This document shows, piece by piece, positions 53,997 to 61,669 of a stretch of DNA of 62,396 nt. Each line of letters opens with the position of its first letter. Position 1 is the stretch's first letter. The notes beneath the pieces are model-generated. The model searched no databases. It was given only the letters and a program-made list of their open reading frames with translations, and was not told where the DNA came from. Where the stretch lies: contig JACZKT010000512.1 in the NCBI GenBank assembly GCA_014859905.1, positions 1-62,396 of the forward strand, in the 5' to 3' direction. Both the position numbers and the translations under genes were made by a program. The DNA comes from Rubrivivax sp. GTDB taxonomy: Bacteria > Pseudomonadota > Gammaproteobacteria > Burkholderiales > Burkholderiaceae_C.

Positions 53997-56072
53997 TCAG
54001 TACGTCAGGGTGAGCTGGATCAGGCCGTCATCGCGAAGCACGGCAGTCGCGCCGGGCCCGACGGTGATCGTGGCGTCGCCCAACTCGATCAGGGCTGGGC
54101 CGGCCACCCTCTCTCCAACCTGCAGCGACTCGCGGGGCGCCACCAGCGAGTCGACGTAGCCGTGCGTTTCACCAAAGTAAACGTCCCGCCGCGAGCGCGC
54201 GCTGGGCTTCCCGGTCGATGCGGCGTCTGCTCGCAGCGGCAACTGCGGGATCGGGCCGCGAGCGCTCGTGCGCCATGTGATGAGATCGATCGGCGCGTCG
54301 GGGCCCTTCACTGCGTTCAGGCGCTCATACTCGGCGTGGAATCGGGCCAGGACGTCCTCGGCGCGGACATCGGGCCAGCTGAGTCCTTCGAGGTCGATCT
54401 GCAGTTCATGCCCCTGGCCGCGGTATCGCATGTCCACGGAGCGGGCTGTCACGATGTCTTCCGGTGCAATGCCCGCCTCGGCCACCTTGCGCCGGCAGTC
54501 CTGGACCATCTCTTCGAGGAAGCCGGCAATTTCCAGCCACTGGGCATGCGCGAGCGGGACGCTCATGCTGCGGGCGAGATCGAAGGACACTGGTGCACAC
54601 AGCATGCCGAAGGCCGAACCGACGCCTGCCTGCCACGGCACGACGATCTCCGGGAGACGCAGGGCCCGGGCCACACCGTATGCATGCGTCGGTCCTGCAC
54701 CCCCGAATGCCACCATCGTGTAGTCGTTCGGCGTGCGGCCCCGCTCGAGCAGGTGCACCCGCGCTGCGGACGCCATGTTCTCGTTGACGACCTGGTGGAT
54801 GCCCCAAGCGGCTTCTTCCACGCTCAAACCGAGGGGCTCCGCAAGGTGGCGAGCGATCGCCTCCCGCGCGGCATCGCGGTTCAGCCGCATCTTTCCACCA
54901 AGGAAGCTCTCGGTGCCGATGTAGCCGAGCACGACGTCAGCGTCCGTGACCGTCGGCCTTGTGCCGCCGAGCCCGTAGCACGCCGGCCCGGGCTCGGACT
55001 CCGCGCTGTCCGGGCCGACCTTCAGCAGGCCTAGTCGGTCGACATGCGCGATGCTGCCGCCACCGGCGCCGATCTCGATCATGTCGACGGCTGGCACTTG
55101 CACCGGCAGGCCGCTTCCATGCTTGAACCGATAGACATGCGCGACTTCGAGCTTGCGTGCAACGATGGGCGCACCGTCGTCGACGATGAAGGCCTTGGCC
55201 GTCGTGCCGCCCATGTCGAAGAACAGTACCTTCCGGCGCTGCAATGCGCGTGCGATGTAGGCAGCGCCGATGGCACCGGCTGCGGGCCCCGATTCGAGCA
55301 GGCGCACAGGGAACTGGGATGCGGTCTCCGCGACGGCTGTGCCACCGTTGGACTGCATGACAAGCAGGGAGCCACGAACGCCGATCCGCTCGAGTTGCTC
55401 ACGCAGTGCGCGGAGGTACGGGCCGACCACCGGCGCGACATAGGCGTTGATGGCGGTGGTCGATGCACGCTCGTACTCGCGAATCTCAGGTGCGACCTCA
55501 GACGAGAGCGACACGTGCATGGATGGCGCGAGCTGGGCGATGAGTCCGTGCAGCTGGCGCTCATGCACGGGGTTGCGATAGGCATGCAGCAGGCAGACGG
55601 CGATGGCCTCGACGCCTTCGGCCAACAGGCCTTCGATCTCGGCAGTCGCCTGCGCAACATCGAGTTTCGTCTCCACCGAGCCGTCGGCGAGAACACGTTC
55701 GCGGATCGGTCGCCTCAGGTGGCGAGGGACGATCGGACGGGGCTTCTCGATGTCGAGGTCGTACAGGTCGAAGCGATGCTCGGTGCCGATCTCCAACGCA
55801 TCCCGGAAGCCCTCGGTGACCAGCAGCGCGGCACGGACGCCGCGGCGCTGGATCAAAGCGTTCGTCACCAGAGTGGTTCCATGCAGGACGCGCGAGACGC
55901 TGCCGGGATCGAGATCGTGCGAGCCGATCATCTGCTCGATGCCCCGAGACACACTGCGCGTCGGGCTCTCATGGTCCGTCAGGACCTTTGCCGTTATCGA
56001 GCGACCGGTCTCGATCTCGATGGCGAAGACGTCGGTGAAGGTCCCCCCGATGTCGGTTCCGATGAAGTACAT
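53997..56072 (-). CDS. hyuA: Hydantoinase A/oxoprolinase family protein
   Basis: A 691-residue HyuA-type ATPase subunit. N-terminal FIGTDIGGTFTDVFAIE phosphate loop, TTLVTNALIQRRGVRAALLVTEGFRD, then the actin/hexokinase-like core GPAAGAIGAAYIA and FDMGGTTAKAFIV, AGGGSIAHVD and GPACYGLGGTRPTVTDADVVLGYI. It uses ATP to activate a cyclic amide or a carbonyl. The ATG at 56072 overlaps the RidA stop (TGATG); a TTG at 56075 is in frame. Middle of the GntR-RidA-HyuA-HyuB-Liv operon. Confidence 0.92.
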   Translation of the reverse strand: MYFIGTDIGGTFTDVFAIEIETGRSITAKVLTDHESPTRSVSRGIEQMIGSHDLDPGSVSRVLHGTTLVTNALIQRRGVRAALLVTEGFRDALEIGTEHRFDLYDLDIEKPRPIVPRHLRRPIRERVLADGSVETKLDVAQATAEIEGLLAEGVEAIAVCLLHAYRNPVHERQLHGLIAQLAPSMHVSLSSEVAPEIREYERASTTAINAYVAPVVGPYLRALREQLERIGVRGSLLVMQSNGGTAVAETASQFPVRLLESGPAAGAIGAAYIARALQRRKVLFFDMGGTTAKAFIVDDGAPIVARKLEVAHVYRFKHGSGLPVQVPAVDMIEIGAGGGSIAHVDRLGLLKVGPDSAESEPGPACYGLGGTRPTVTDADVVLGYIGTESFLGGKMRLNRDAAREAIARHLAEPLGLSVEEAAWGIHQVVNENMASAARVHLLERGRTPNDYTMVAFGGAGPTHAYGVARALRLPEIVVPWQAGVGSAFGMLCAPVSFDLARSMSVPLAHAQWLEIAGFLEEMVQDCRRKVAEAGIAPEDIVTARSVDMRYRGQGHELQIDLEGLSWPDVRAEDVLARFHAEYERLNAVKGPDAPIDLITWRTSARGPIPQLPLRADAASTGKPSARSRRDVYFGETHGYVDSLVAPRESLQVGERVAGPALIELGDATITVGPGATAVLRDDGLIQLTLTY

Positions 56073-56500
56073 CAAGTCTCCGAGCGCTGTGGCATGGAAA
56101 GCGCAGGCATGCGCTCAGGTCGAATTGCGATGACGTCGACCTCGACATCGATCCCGCGCAGTCCAACCTGCACCAGCGTGCGCGCCGGACGGGGTGCTGG
56201 CATCAGTCGCTCGTAGACGTCGTTGAACGCCGGCACGTTGCCGAGGTCAGCGAGATAGACCGTCACTTTGGCGATGTGACGGAGGTCGAGTCCGTCGGCA
56301 CGCAGCACGGCCTCGACGTTGGCAAAGGTCTGCTGCACGTGATCCTCGAAAGTCCCGGCGATCGGCTGGCTGGTCTCGACTGAAAGGGGTCCCTGCCCGG
56401 ACACGAACACAAGCGAACCAACGGCTACCGCCTGCGGAAATGGCCCCCGGCCCGCCGGGGCCAGGCTCGTATGAATCGTTCGCTTGGTCTCAGGCGGCAT
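56072..56500 (-). CDS. RidA/YjgF/YER057c-family protein
   Basis: A 142-residue RidA-like protein. FPQAVAVGSLVFVSGQGPLS, FANVEAVLRADGLDLRHIAKVTVYLADL and the substrate-binding Arg in PARTLVQVGLRG; acid C-terminus. RidA trimers hydrolyse reactive imines/enamines to ketones plus ammonia. Its place between the GntR regulator (overlap of 11 bases) and HyuA fits a nitrogen-containing ring substrate whose cleavage gives an imine. Confidence 0.9.
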   Translation of the reverse strand: MPPETKRTIHTSLAPAGRGPFPQAVAVGSLVFVSGQGPLSVETSQPIAGTFEDHVQQTFANVEAVLRADGLDLRHIAKVTVYLADLGNVPAFNDVYERLMPAPRPARTLVQVGLRGIDVEVDVIAIRPERMPALSMPQRSET

Positions 56501-57161
56501 GGGACTTCTTCTCGCCGGGGCCTATCGGAACGGCTTCGTATGAGGTCGCGATGTTTCCGATGTGCTGGCGCATCGCCTCGGCCGCACCGTCCGGGTCATG
56601 GCGCTCCATCGCCGCGAGGACGCGATCCATTTCGCGCAGGGACGCATCGACACGTCCAGGCACAGCGGAGTTGATGGCCCGAACCCACCGGATCTGGTCG
56701 CGAAGGTTCTCGAGGATGCCGGTAATGAACGGGTTGTTCGCGAGGCGATAGACCAGGCCGTGAAACAGGTCGTCCAGTGCAAGGAACTCCTCGAAATTGC
56801 GCTGCACGCCCTTGGCCTTGAGCGCCTCGAACTTCTCGCGCAGTACGGCGAGATCGTCGCCGGAGACCTTTACGGCGGCCGCGCGGGCAGCGTGGGCCTC
56901 CAGCAGAAGCCGCAACTCACTCATCGCGGCAACGTCTTCGGGCGAGAAGCTCCTGACGAAAGTGCCCTGCTGTGGCAGCACGCGCACCCAGCCATCCCGC
57001 TCGAGTCGCGCAAGCGCGCTGCGGACAGGAGAGCGCCCGATGCCGAGATCGGCTGCAAGCTTGACCTCGGAAAGCTTCTGTCCCGGCATGTAGCGAAGAC
57101 CAAGGATGCCCTCCTTGATCTGGCGATGCGCGTCGGTCACACCAAGGTTCGACAATGTCAT
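56490..57161 (-). CDS. GntR-family regulator, FCD subgroup
   Basis: A 223-residue regulator. Winged helix (KLSEVKLAADLGIGRSPVRSALARLERDGWVRVL, residues 28-62) and an FCD ligand domain with the helix-rich pattern ELRLLLEAHAARAAAVK and FLALDDLFHGLVYRLANNPF (a His in the metal-binding position). First gene of the hyu-liv operon; two FadR-type half-sites lie just upstream of its start, so autoregulation and control of the divergent dehydrogenase are likely. Confidence 0.9.
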   Translation of the reverse strand: MTLSNLGVTDAHRQIKEGILGLRYMPGQKLSEVKLAADLGIGRSPVRSALARLERDGWVRVLPQQGTFVRSFSPEDVAAMSELRLLLEAHAARAAAVKVSGDDLAVLREKFEALKAKGVQRNFEEFLALDDLFHGLVYRLANNPFITGILENLRDQIRWVRAINSAVPGRVDASLREMDRVLAAMERHDPDGAAEAMRQHIGNIATSYEAVPIGPGEKKSHAA

Positions 57162-57174
57162 TCCACTGATCGAC

Positions 57175-57192
57175 TAGTTAACTAGTTGACTA
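57175..57192. promoter_or_regulatory. Two overlapping FadR-type operator half-sites
   Basis: TAGTTAACTA (57175-57184) and TAGTTGACTA (57183-57192) both fit TNGTNNNACNA, the core that FadR-type GntR regulators recognise. The first is a perfect palindrome. They lie 14-31 bp upstream of the GntR start and about 80 bp upstream of the divergent hydroxyacid dehydrogenase gene. Confidence 0.7.
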
Positions 57193-57267
57193 ACTCTAGG
57201 GTACGATCAATCTCTCGTCAAGCGCATTTCGTCTGTCCGCCCGCCAACCATCGAAGCAGGAGTTCCC

Positions 57268-58239
57268 ATGCGTCACTGCGTACTCATCACCCAGGCCATC
57301 CATCCGGAGGCGATGGCCCTCCTGGAGGCCGAAGCAGACGTCAGCGTGCTGGGTGATCCATCGCCTGCCGGCCTGCTGCTCGAGATCGCTGGAGCGGATG
57401 CACTGTTGGTTCGTATGCCGGTGACGGCAGAGGCGATCCACGCGGGGCGAAGACTCAAGGTCGTGGCGCGCCACGGGGTGGGACTGGACTACATCCCGGT
57501 CGATGCGTGCACGAAACTGGGTATCCCAGTGGTCTACACGCCGGACGCGAACACTGAATCGGTGGCCGAGCACGTTGTCGGGACAATGATCGCCCTCGCC
57601 CATCAAGTGGCTCGCGCTGACCGAGCAGTTCGCGCTGGACGCTGGAGCGTGCGCGATCAACTGATGGGGATCGATATCCGCGGTCGCACGATCGGCATCA
57701 TCGGTTTCGGACGCATCGGCGTCCGTGTCGCCCAGATTTGCCGCAGCGCCTTTGGAATGCGCACGCTAGGCTTCGATCCGAACCTTACCGACCACGACAT
57801 CCTTGAACGAGGAGCGGAGCCGCGGGCCCTGGCATCACTGCTTTCCGAGTCCGACTTTGTGACCCTGCACGCGCCGTCCACACCAAAGACCCATCACTTG
57901 ATCGACGCGACGGCCATTGCAGCCATGAAGCCGGGCGCCTACCTGATCAACCACGCTCGTGGAGCACTTGTCGACACGGCAGCATTGACACACGCACTGA
58001 AGCGGGGCCACCTTGCCGGTGCCGCAGTGGACGTGCTCGAAGTCGAACCGCCCCCGCCAAGTCTGGAGTTGCTGCAGCTGGACAACGTGATTGTCACGCC
58101 CCACAGCGCTGCGCTGACCGACGAAGCCATGCGCCGCATGGGCTGCGATGCGGCAGAGGACATCCTGCGCGTGTTGCGTGGCGAGCCGCCCCACACCTGC
58201 GCGAATCCTCAGGTGCTGCCAGCACCGCACCAACGATGA
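57268..58239 (+). CDS. D-isomer-specific 2-hydroxyacid dehydrogenase
   Basis: A 323-residue NAD-dependent dehydrogenase of the PGDH/formate dehydrogenase-like family. N-terminal catalytic part with VARHGVGLDYIPVDACTKLG, NAD fold RGRTIGIIGFGRIGVRVAQ, active-site Arg in INHARGALVD, Glu in LEVEPPPP and His in VTPHSAALTDEA. It interconverts a 2-ketoacid and D-hydroxyacid. AGGAG precedes the ATG. Divergent from the hyu-liv operon and probably under the same GntR control. Confidence 0.9.
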   Translation: MRHCVLITQAIHPEAMALLEAEADVSVLGDPSPAGLLLEIAGADALLVRMPVTAEAIHAGRRLKVVARHGVGLDYIPVDACTKLGIPVVYTPDANTESVAEHVVGTMIALAHQVARADRAVRAGRWSVRDQLMGIDIRGRTIGIIGFGRIGVRVAQICRSAFGMRTLGFDPNLTDHDILERGAEPRALASLLSESDFVTLHAPSTPKTHHLIDATAIAAMKPGAYLINHARGALVDTAALTHALKRGHLAGAAVDVLEVEPPPPSLELLQLDNVIVTPHSAALTDEAMRRMGCDAAEDILRVLRGEPPHTCANPQVLPAPHQR

Positions 58240-58354
58240 TCCTCGCGGGCCAAAGCCAGCCAACTGTCAGCTTGTGCGATCTCGCGCCAACCTTCTCACG
58301 CACCACGTGATTGATGACTTCCGCTGTTCGCTGTCGTTGAGCGTGGGAATGAGA

Positions 58355-58916
58355 GCTCTCACTGCCGAGCACCACGCGCGCGTGGCGCCAGCCGCTGTGG
58401 GCCAGCGTGAACTGGTACAGCCGGCGCGGGAAGGTTGGCCCGCCCAGGCTGATGTCCAACTCGTCGGCCACGGTGAAGTCCGACAGCACCAGCTGGCCAG
58501 GCGGGTGCTCCTGCGCGAAGTAGATCTTGCGCTCGCCGCCGTGCTCGGCGCGCCACTGGCTGACGCGCCGCTGCAGCGTGCGCAGCACCGCGTCGGCGAA
58601 CCACTCGGGTGGCGGCGCTGCGACTCCTCGAGCACCGTCACCGCCGTCAGCGACGGCACGCCCTCCAGCATCGGCACCACTCTGCCGCTCACACCTCGCC
58701 CAGCGGGTCGGCACGGGTGCGCCAGTGCCGTGGCGGGCGCTGCGATGGCAACACCGCCGCCGCCCCCAGCCGCCGTGCGCTGGCCACGCTGCTGCGGGTC
58801 TTGGCCACCGCTGACACCTGGCTGTGCTTGCCCCTCAAATCCTTGTACTTGCACACCTGTAGGTCCTTTATGCGTTTGCCGGGCACCGTGGCCGCCTTCT
58901 TCTTGAAGGCGATCAC
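58355..58916 (-). pseudogene. IS21-family IstA transposase remnant
   Basis: Three frames must be stitched: KDLQVCKYKDLRGKHSQVSA to WRTRADPLGEV, then PMLEGVPSLTAVTVLEE, then FADAVLRTLQRRVSQWRAEHG and LVLSDFTVADELDISLGG to LYQFTLAHSGWRHARVVLG. This is the order of IstA from the N-terminal HTH through the start of the DDE core. It stops after the first third of the catalytic domain and no IstB follows. Dead element separating the hydroxyacid dehydrogenase from the ParM region. Confidence 0.8.
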
Positions 58917-59030
58917 TGTAGGAACCCAACCGCAAAAAGCACCCCGGCCAACCTAATTGTCGCCAACCACCGAGGCGCTGACCCAACGAGTCGAACGGGC
59001 GCGGCGCGGCTTCGGCATCATCGATGCTCC

Positions 59031-59327
59031 CTACTCGCCGATCGCCGGCTCGAAGAGGCCATTGGTAATGACACCGGAGCCCTCCTCGGGTGCCCCATCG
59101 TCGCCGGGTTCCGGTCGATCGTCGCTCCGGCCCGTCGTGCTGCGCTGGAGCAGTAACCCCTCTTGGTTCAGAAGACCGTCGTAGGCCAGCACGCGCAACC
59201 GGTTCACCCGGCGGACGCCCTTGTTGAACCGCACAAGGTCGTCGTAGAGACGGGGGTTCTCGGCCCGATCCAGTTGAAACACCAACCGGATGGCTGGCGG
59301 CGCCTTCGCTGAAGTCATGTCGCTCAC
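59031..59327 (-). CDS. Small protein coupled to the ParM-like gene (possible ParR/StbB-type adaptor)
   Basis: A 98-residue, charged protein with no family I recognise. N-terminal 60 residues look like a compact helical domain (IRLVFQLDRAENPRLYDDLV, FNKGVRRVNRLRVLAYDGLL); the C-terminal 35 residues are acidic and probably disordered. Its start overlaps the actin-like gene's stop by four bases. In type II plasmid partition loci the gene directly after parM encodes the small DNA-binding adaptor ParR, so this is a candidate by position only. Confidence 0.6.
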   Translation of the reverse strand: MSDMTSAKAPPAIRLVFQLDRAENPRLYDDLVRFNKGVRRVNRLRVLAYDGLLNQEGLLLQRSTTGRSDDRPEPGDDGAPEEGSGVITNGLFEPAIGE

Positions 59328-60364
59328 CGCACTGCCCCTGCGGGCTCGGCCTCGGCGCTGCGCGTGGCGGCCTCGATCGACCGACAGTAGTTCTGCCCGG
59401 CCAACTGGAAACCCCGCACGTTCGCGAACATGGGCTCCTTCACTTCATTGATGCGGTGCCGGGGAAACGCCGCCTTCGCTGCCCTGCGAAAGAGGAAGGC
59501 CCCGCCGCCGACCAGAATGATGTTCTGCAGGCTGTGTGGCGCCTCCAACCACTCCTTCATGCTCGAAACCGCCTGCTCGGCCACCGACTCGGCCAGCGGC
59601 ATCAGGCGCGACATCTCGTAGGGCTGCTGGAAGATGATCGGTGCCTTGCCCGTTCGCAGGGCGAGGTCGATGGCGTCGTAGTCGCGGTAGGGCGCGCCGA
59701 TGTCCTTCGTGATCGCGTGGGCCAAGAGGCGCAGCACATCCGACATGCCGCGATTGATGGAGTGGCTTTGCTTCTGCACCAACCTCGTACCCTGCGCGAC
59801 GAGCCAGTCGAAAGTGCGCGAGCCTGGATCGATGATCAGGCTCCTCTGCTTCGCGATGTCGTTCATCTTGCGGTGGACGCTGGCGTAGTGGACCAGCGCG
59901 CCCTGGGGCTGGGCGACCGCCATGGCCTTGGCCACGGTCACTCGGCGACCATCGCCCACATCGTGTTCTCCGGTCATGGCCTTCTCCAGCGCCGACTTCT
60001 TAACCGCGAAGAGCGCAACCGGCAGGCCGACGACCAGCAAGTCGATGTGCGGCACCTTCATCAGCGCGAGCGCTCCACGCAGCAGCGCCATGTATTCGGG
60101 CGAATCGGTGTAGTCGTCGTGGAGCTGCCGGGCCCTGAAGGTGTCTGCCGCCAGAGCGACATCCGGACCCACTTCGTAGAACAACGGCCCGACCGGGATG
60201 AACACGGTCTTGCGACGCTCCTCCGATGGCCACGAAGACGATCCGTCGCTAGACGGGTAGGCGATCGAGGGAAAACTGGCGCACTTGATGACGGCCCCAC
60301 TGGCCTCGGTGACGAACTTGGTGTTGCCCGACCCGACATCCACGGCCCTGACGATCAGATCCAT
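59324..60364 (-). CDS. ParM/StbA-like actin-family ATPase (plasmid partition type)
   Basis: A 346-residue actin-fold protein. Phosphate-1 loop RAVDVGSGNTKFV at the N-terminus, phosphate-2 loop SLIIDPGSRTFDWLVAQ (about 190) and adenosine motif NIILVGGGAFLFRRAAK (about 285), the same trio as in ParM/StbA. Such ATPases polymerise to push plasmid copies apart. A small coupled downstream gene and a recombinase nearby suggest a plasmid-like or integrative element. The ATG at 60364 has a GGAG-type site upstream (AAGGAGTC). Confidence 0.82.
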   Translation of the reverse strand: MDLIVRAVDVGSGNTKFVTEASGAVIKCASFPSIAYPSSDGSSSWPSEERRKTVFIPVGPLFYEVGPDVALAADTFRARQLHDDYTDSPEYMALLRGALALMKVPHIDLLVVGLPVALFAVKKSALEKAMTGEHDVGDGRRVTVAKAMAVAQPQGALVHYASVHRKMNDIAKQRSLIIDPGSRTFDWLVAQGTRLVQKQSHSINRGMSDVLRLLAHAITKDIGAPYRDYDAIDLALRTGKAPIIFQQPYEMSRLMPLAESVAEQAVSSMKEWLEAPHSLQNIILVGGGAFLFRRAAKAAFPRHRINEVKEPMFANVRGFQLAGQNYCRSIEAATRSAEAEPAGAVR

Positions 60365-61658
60365 ATCGAGACTCCTTGGTTGAGGTTGAAGCGGCCAGCA
60401 TCGCGATGGCTCGGCCCAGTCACCACGCTGAAAGACGCATGGCGGCCGGCGCTATCGCCATCGGACCCAGTCCACTGACACCGCAGTCGTCCTGTACCGT
60501 CACGGCGCTTTCGCTGGAAGGCGAATTGCCGTGTGGGCCGAGTTCTTGCGGTGTCACCACGCTCTCACTGACGGCGACCTCGTCAACCCCGTAGCAGTCC
60601 AAGTGAAGCCAGCACCACATCGGCCGAACGGCCCGCGCGAGCCTTGTCGTGGTACCTGAGGCGGCAGCCTTTGCCGTCAACCCCGCGCCGATGCTGGCGA
60701 TCCGGGCCATCGCCACACCAGATCGGCCCTGCCCCCGAGTCGCATCCCGTCAACTGCCCGCCCCAAGCGGGGGCCGATGCGGTGCCTTGCGGCGGGAGCG
60801 GCGCCCGCGGCCTTGACCGTGGGTGGGGTCGCGGTTTCCACTGTGGGCTCCCGAGGGCTCCTCGCCCTGCTCCGTGATGTCAAACATGACGAGCACAGGG
60901 GCGTCGCAGTCGTTACCTGCCTCGTGTCTTCAACCGAAGTTCCCGTCCCGAACGGGTGGCGCGACCGGCATCGACCTCCAGAAGGATCGAAGCCGCGAGC
61001 GTGCCGAGCCATCCCCTCCGCAGTGACCTGCCCGGTCCCGGCCAGCCGCATCCCCGTGATGACGGCTGGGCGCTCCAGAAGCGCACCGGCGCAGCAGAAC
61101 CCCGTGGCGGCACCTGATGCCGCGCACCGTTCCCGCCAGCCCTTGAGCACGCGCATCCTGCGCATCGTGCGGCCTGATGGCCTCGATGAGGCTCCCCGCA
61201 CGACCTTCGCTCATCAACTCGACACCGCCCTGGACTCTCGGTCAGGGGTGGACCCATGCGAGTGGCCGGCGCTGCACACCAGGCCTGATCCACCGAATGA
61301 CCCAGGGCTCGACCCTGGCGTCGATGTCGCACCCAGCCCCGAGCGGGGTGGACATCACCACTGCCGTCGCGTCGCAGAAATGCGCAGGCGGCCTGGATCA
61401 ACACGTTTCTATTTTTAAGACTGACCGAGCTGGCCGAGGACCTCGAACGAGGACCCTGGACAGCAAAGCCATGGGTGGGCGTGGCGCCAGCAGAGATCGA
61501 TCGCCGCACCGACGTTTCACACGATCTCCGTCACCGTGGGCTTGCCAGGAATCGGCCCCGGCGATGTCTCGATGGATTCCTCCAACTCCGGTCGCCTTCC
61601 CGACCGCTCATCCACGGCGCGCTGTTCGGGCAGTTCGCCACCCTGCAGAAAGCCCACC
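60365..61658. other. About 1.3 kb without a convincing gene
   Basis: Between the ParM-like gene and the integrase. Long frames exist on both strands, as expected at this GC, but none matches a family I know. The first 250 bases, upstream of the ParM-like gene, hold three related stretches beginning TCACCACGCT or TCACGGCGCT (about 60424, 60500 and 60556); a partition locus often has its centromere repeats here. One TTTTTAA run near 61415 is the only AT-rich spot. Confidence 0.45.
60420..60716 (-). CDS. Hypothetical small ORF with an internal repeat
   Basis: A 98-codon frame upstream of the ParM-like gene on the same strand. Not recognised. Its C-terminal half repeats a pattern: SESVVTPQELGP, then SESAVTVQD and GVSGLGP, the protein-level reflection of the nearby TCACCACGCT-type DNA repeats. 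It may be non-coding DNA with repeats that happens to be open; codon use is not decisive. Confidence 0.25.
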   Translation of the reverse strand: MAMARIASIGAGLTAKAAASGTTTRLARAVRPMWCWLHLDCYGVDEVAVSESVVTPQELGPHGNSPSSESAVTVQDDCGVSGLGPMAIAPAAMRLSAW

Positions 61659-61669
61659 ATGCCCCGCAT
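61517..61669 (-). CDS. Hypothetical small ORF divergent from the integrase
   Basis: About 50 codons, charged and protein-like in composition (GELPEQRAVDERSGRRPELE, then TSPGPIPGKPTVTEIV). Its likely start shares the CATG at 61658-61661 with the integrase start on the other strand, which makes one of the two starts doubtful. No family recognised. Confidence 0.25.
   Translation of the reverse strand: MRGMVGFLQGGELPEQRAVDERSGRRPELEESIETSPGPIPGKPTVTEIV

Noticed and set aside
60777-61418. 213-codon plus-strand ORF between the ParM-like gene and the integrase
   Set aside because: Low-complexity Pro/Arg/Ala-rich composition, an equally long frame on the other strand, and no recognisable motif or ribosome site.
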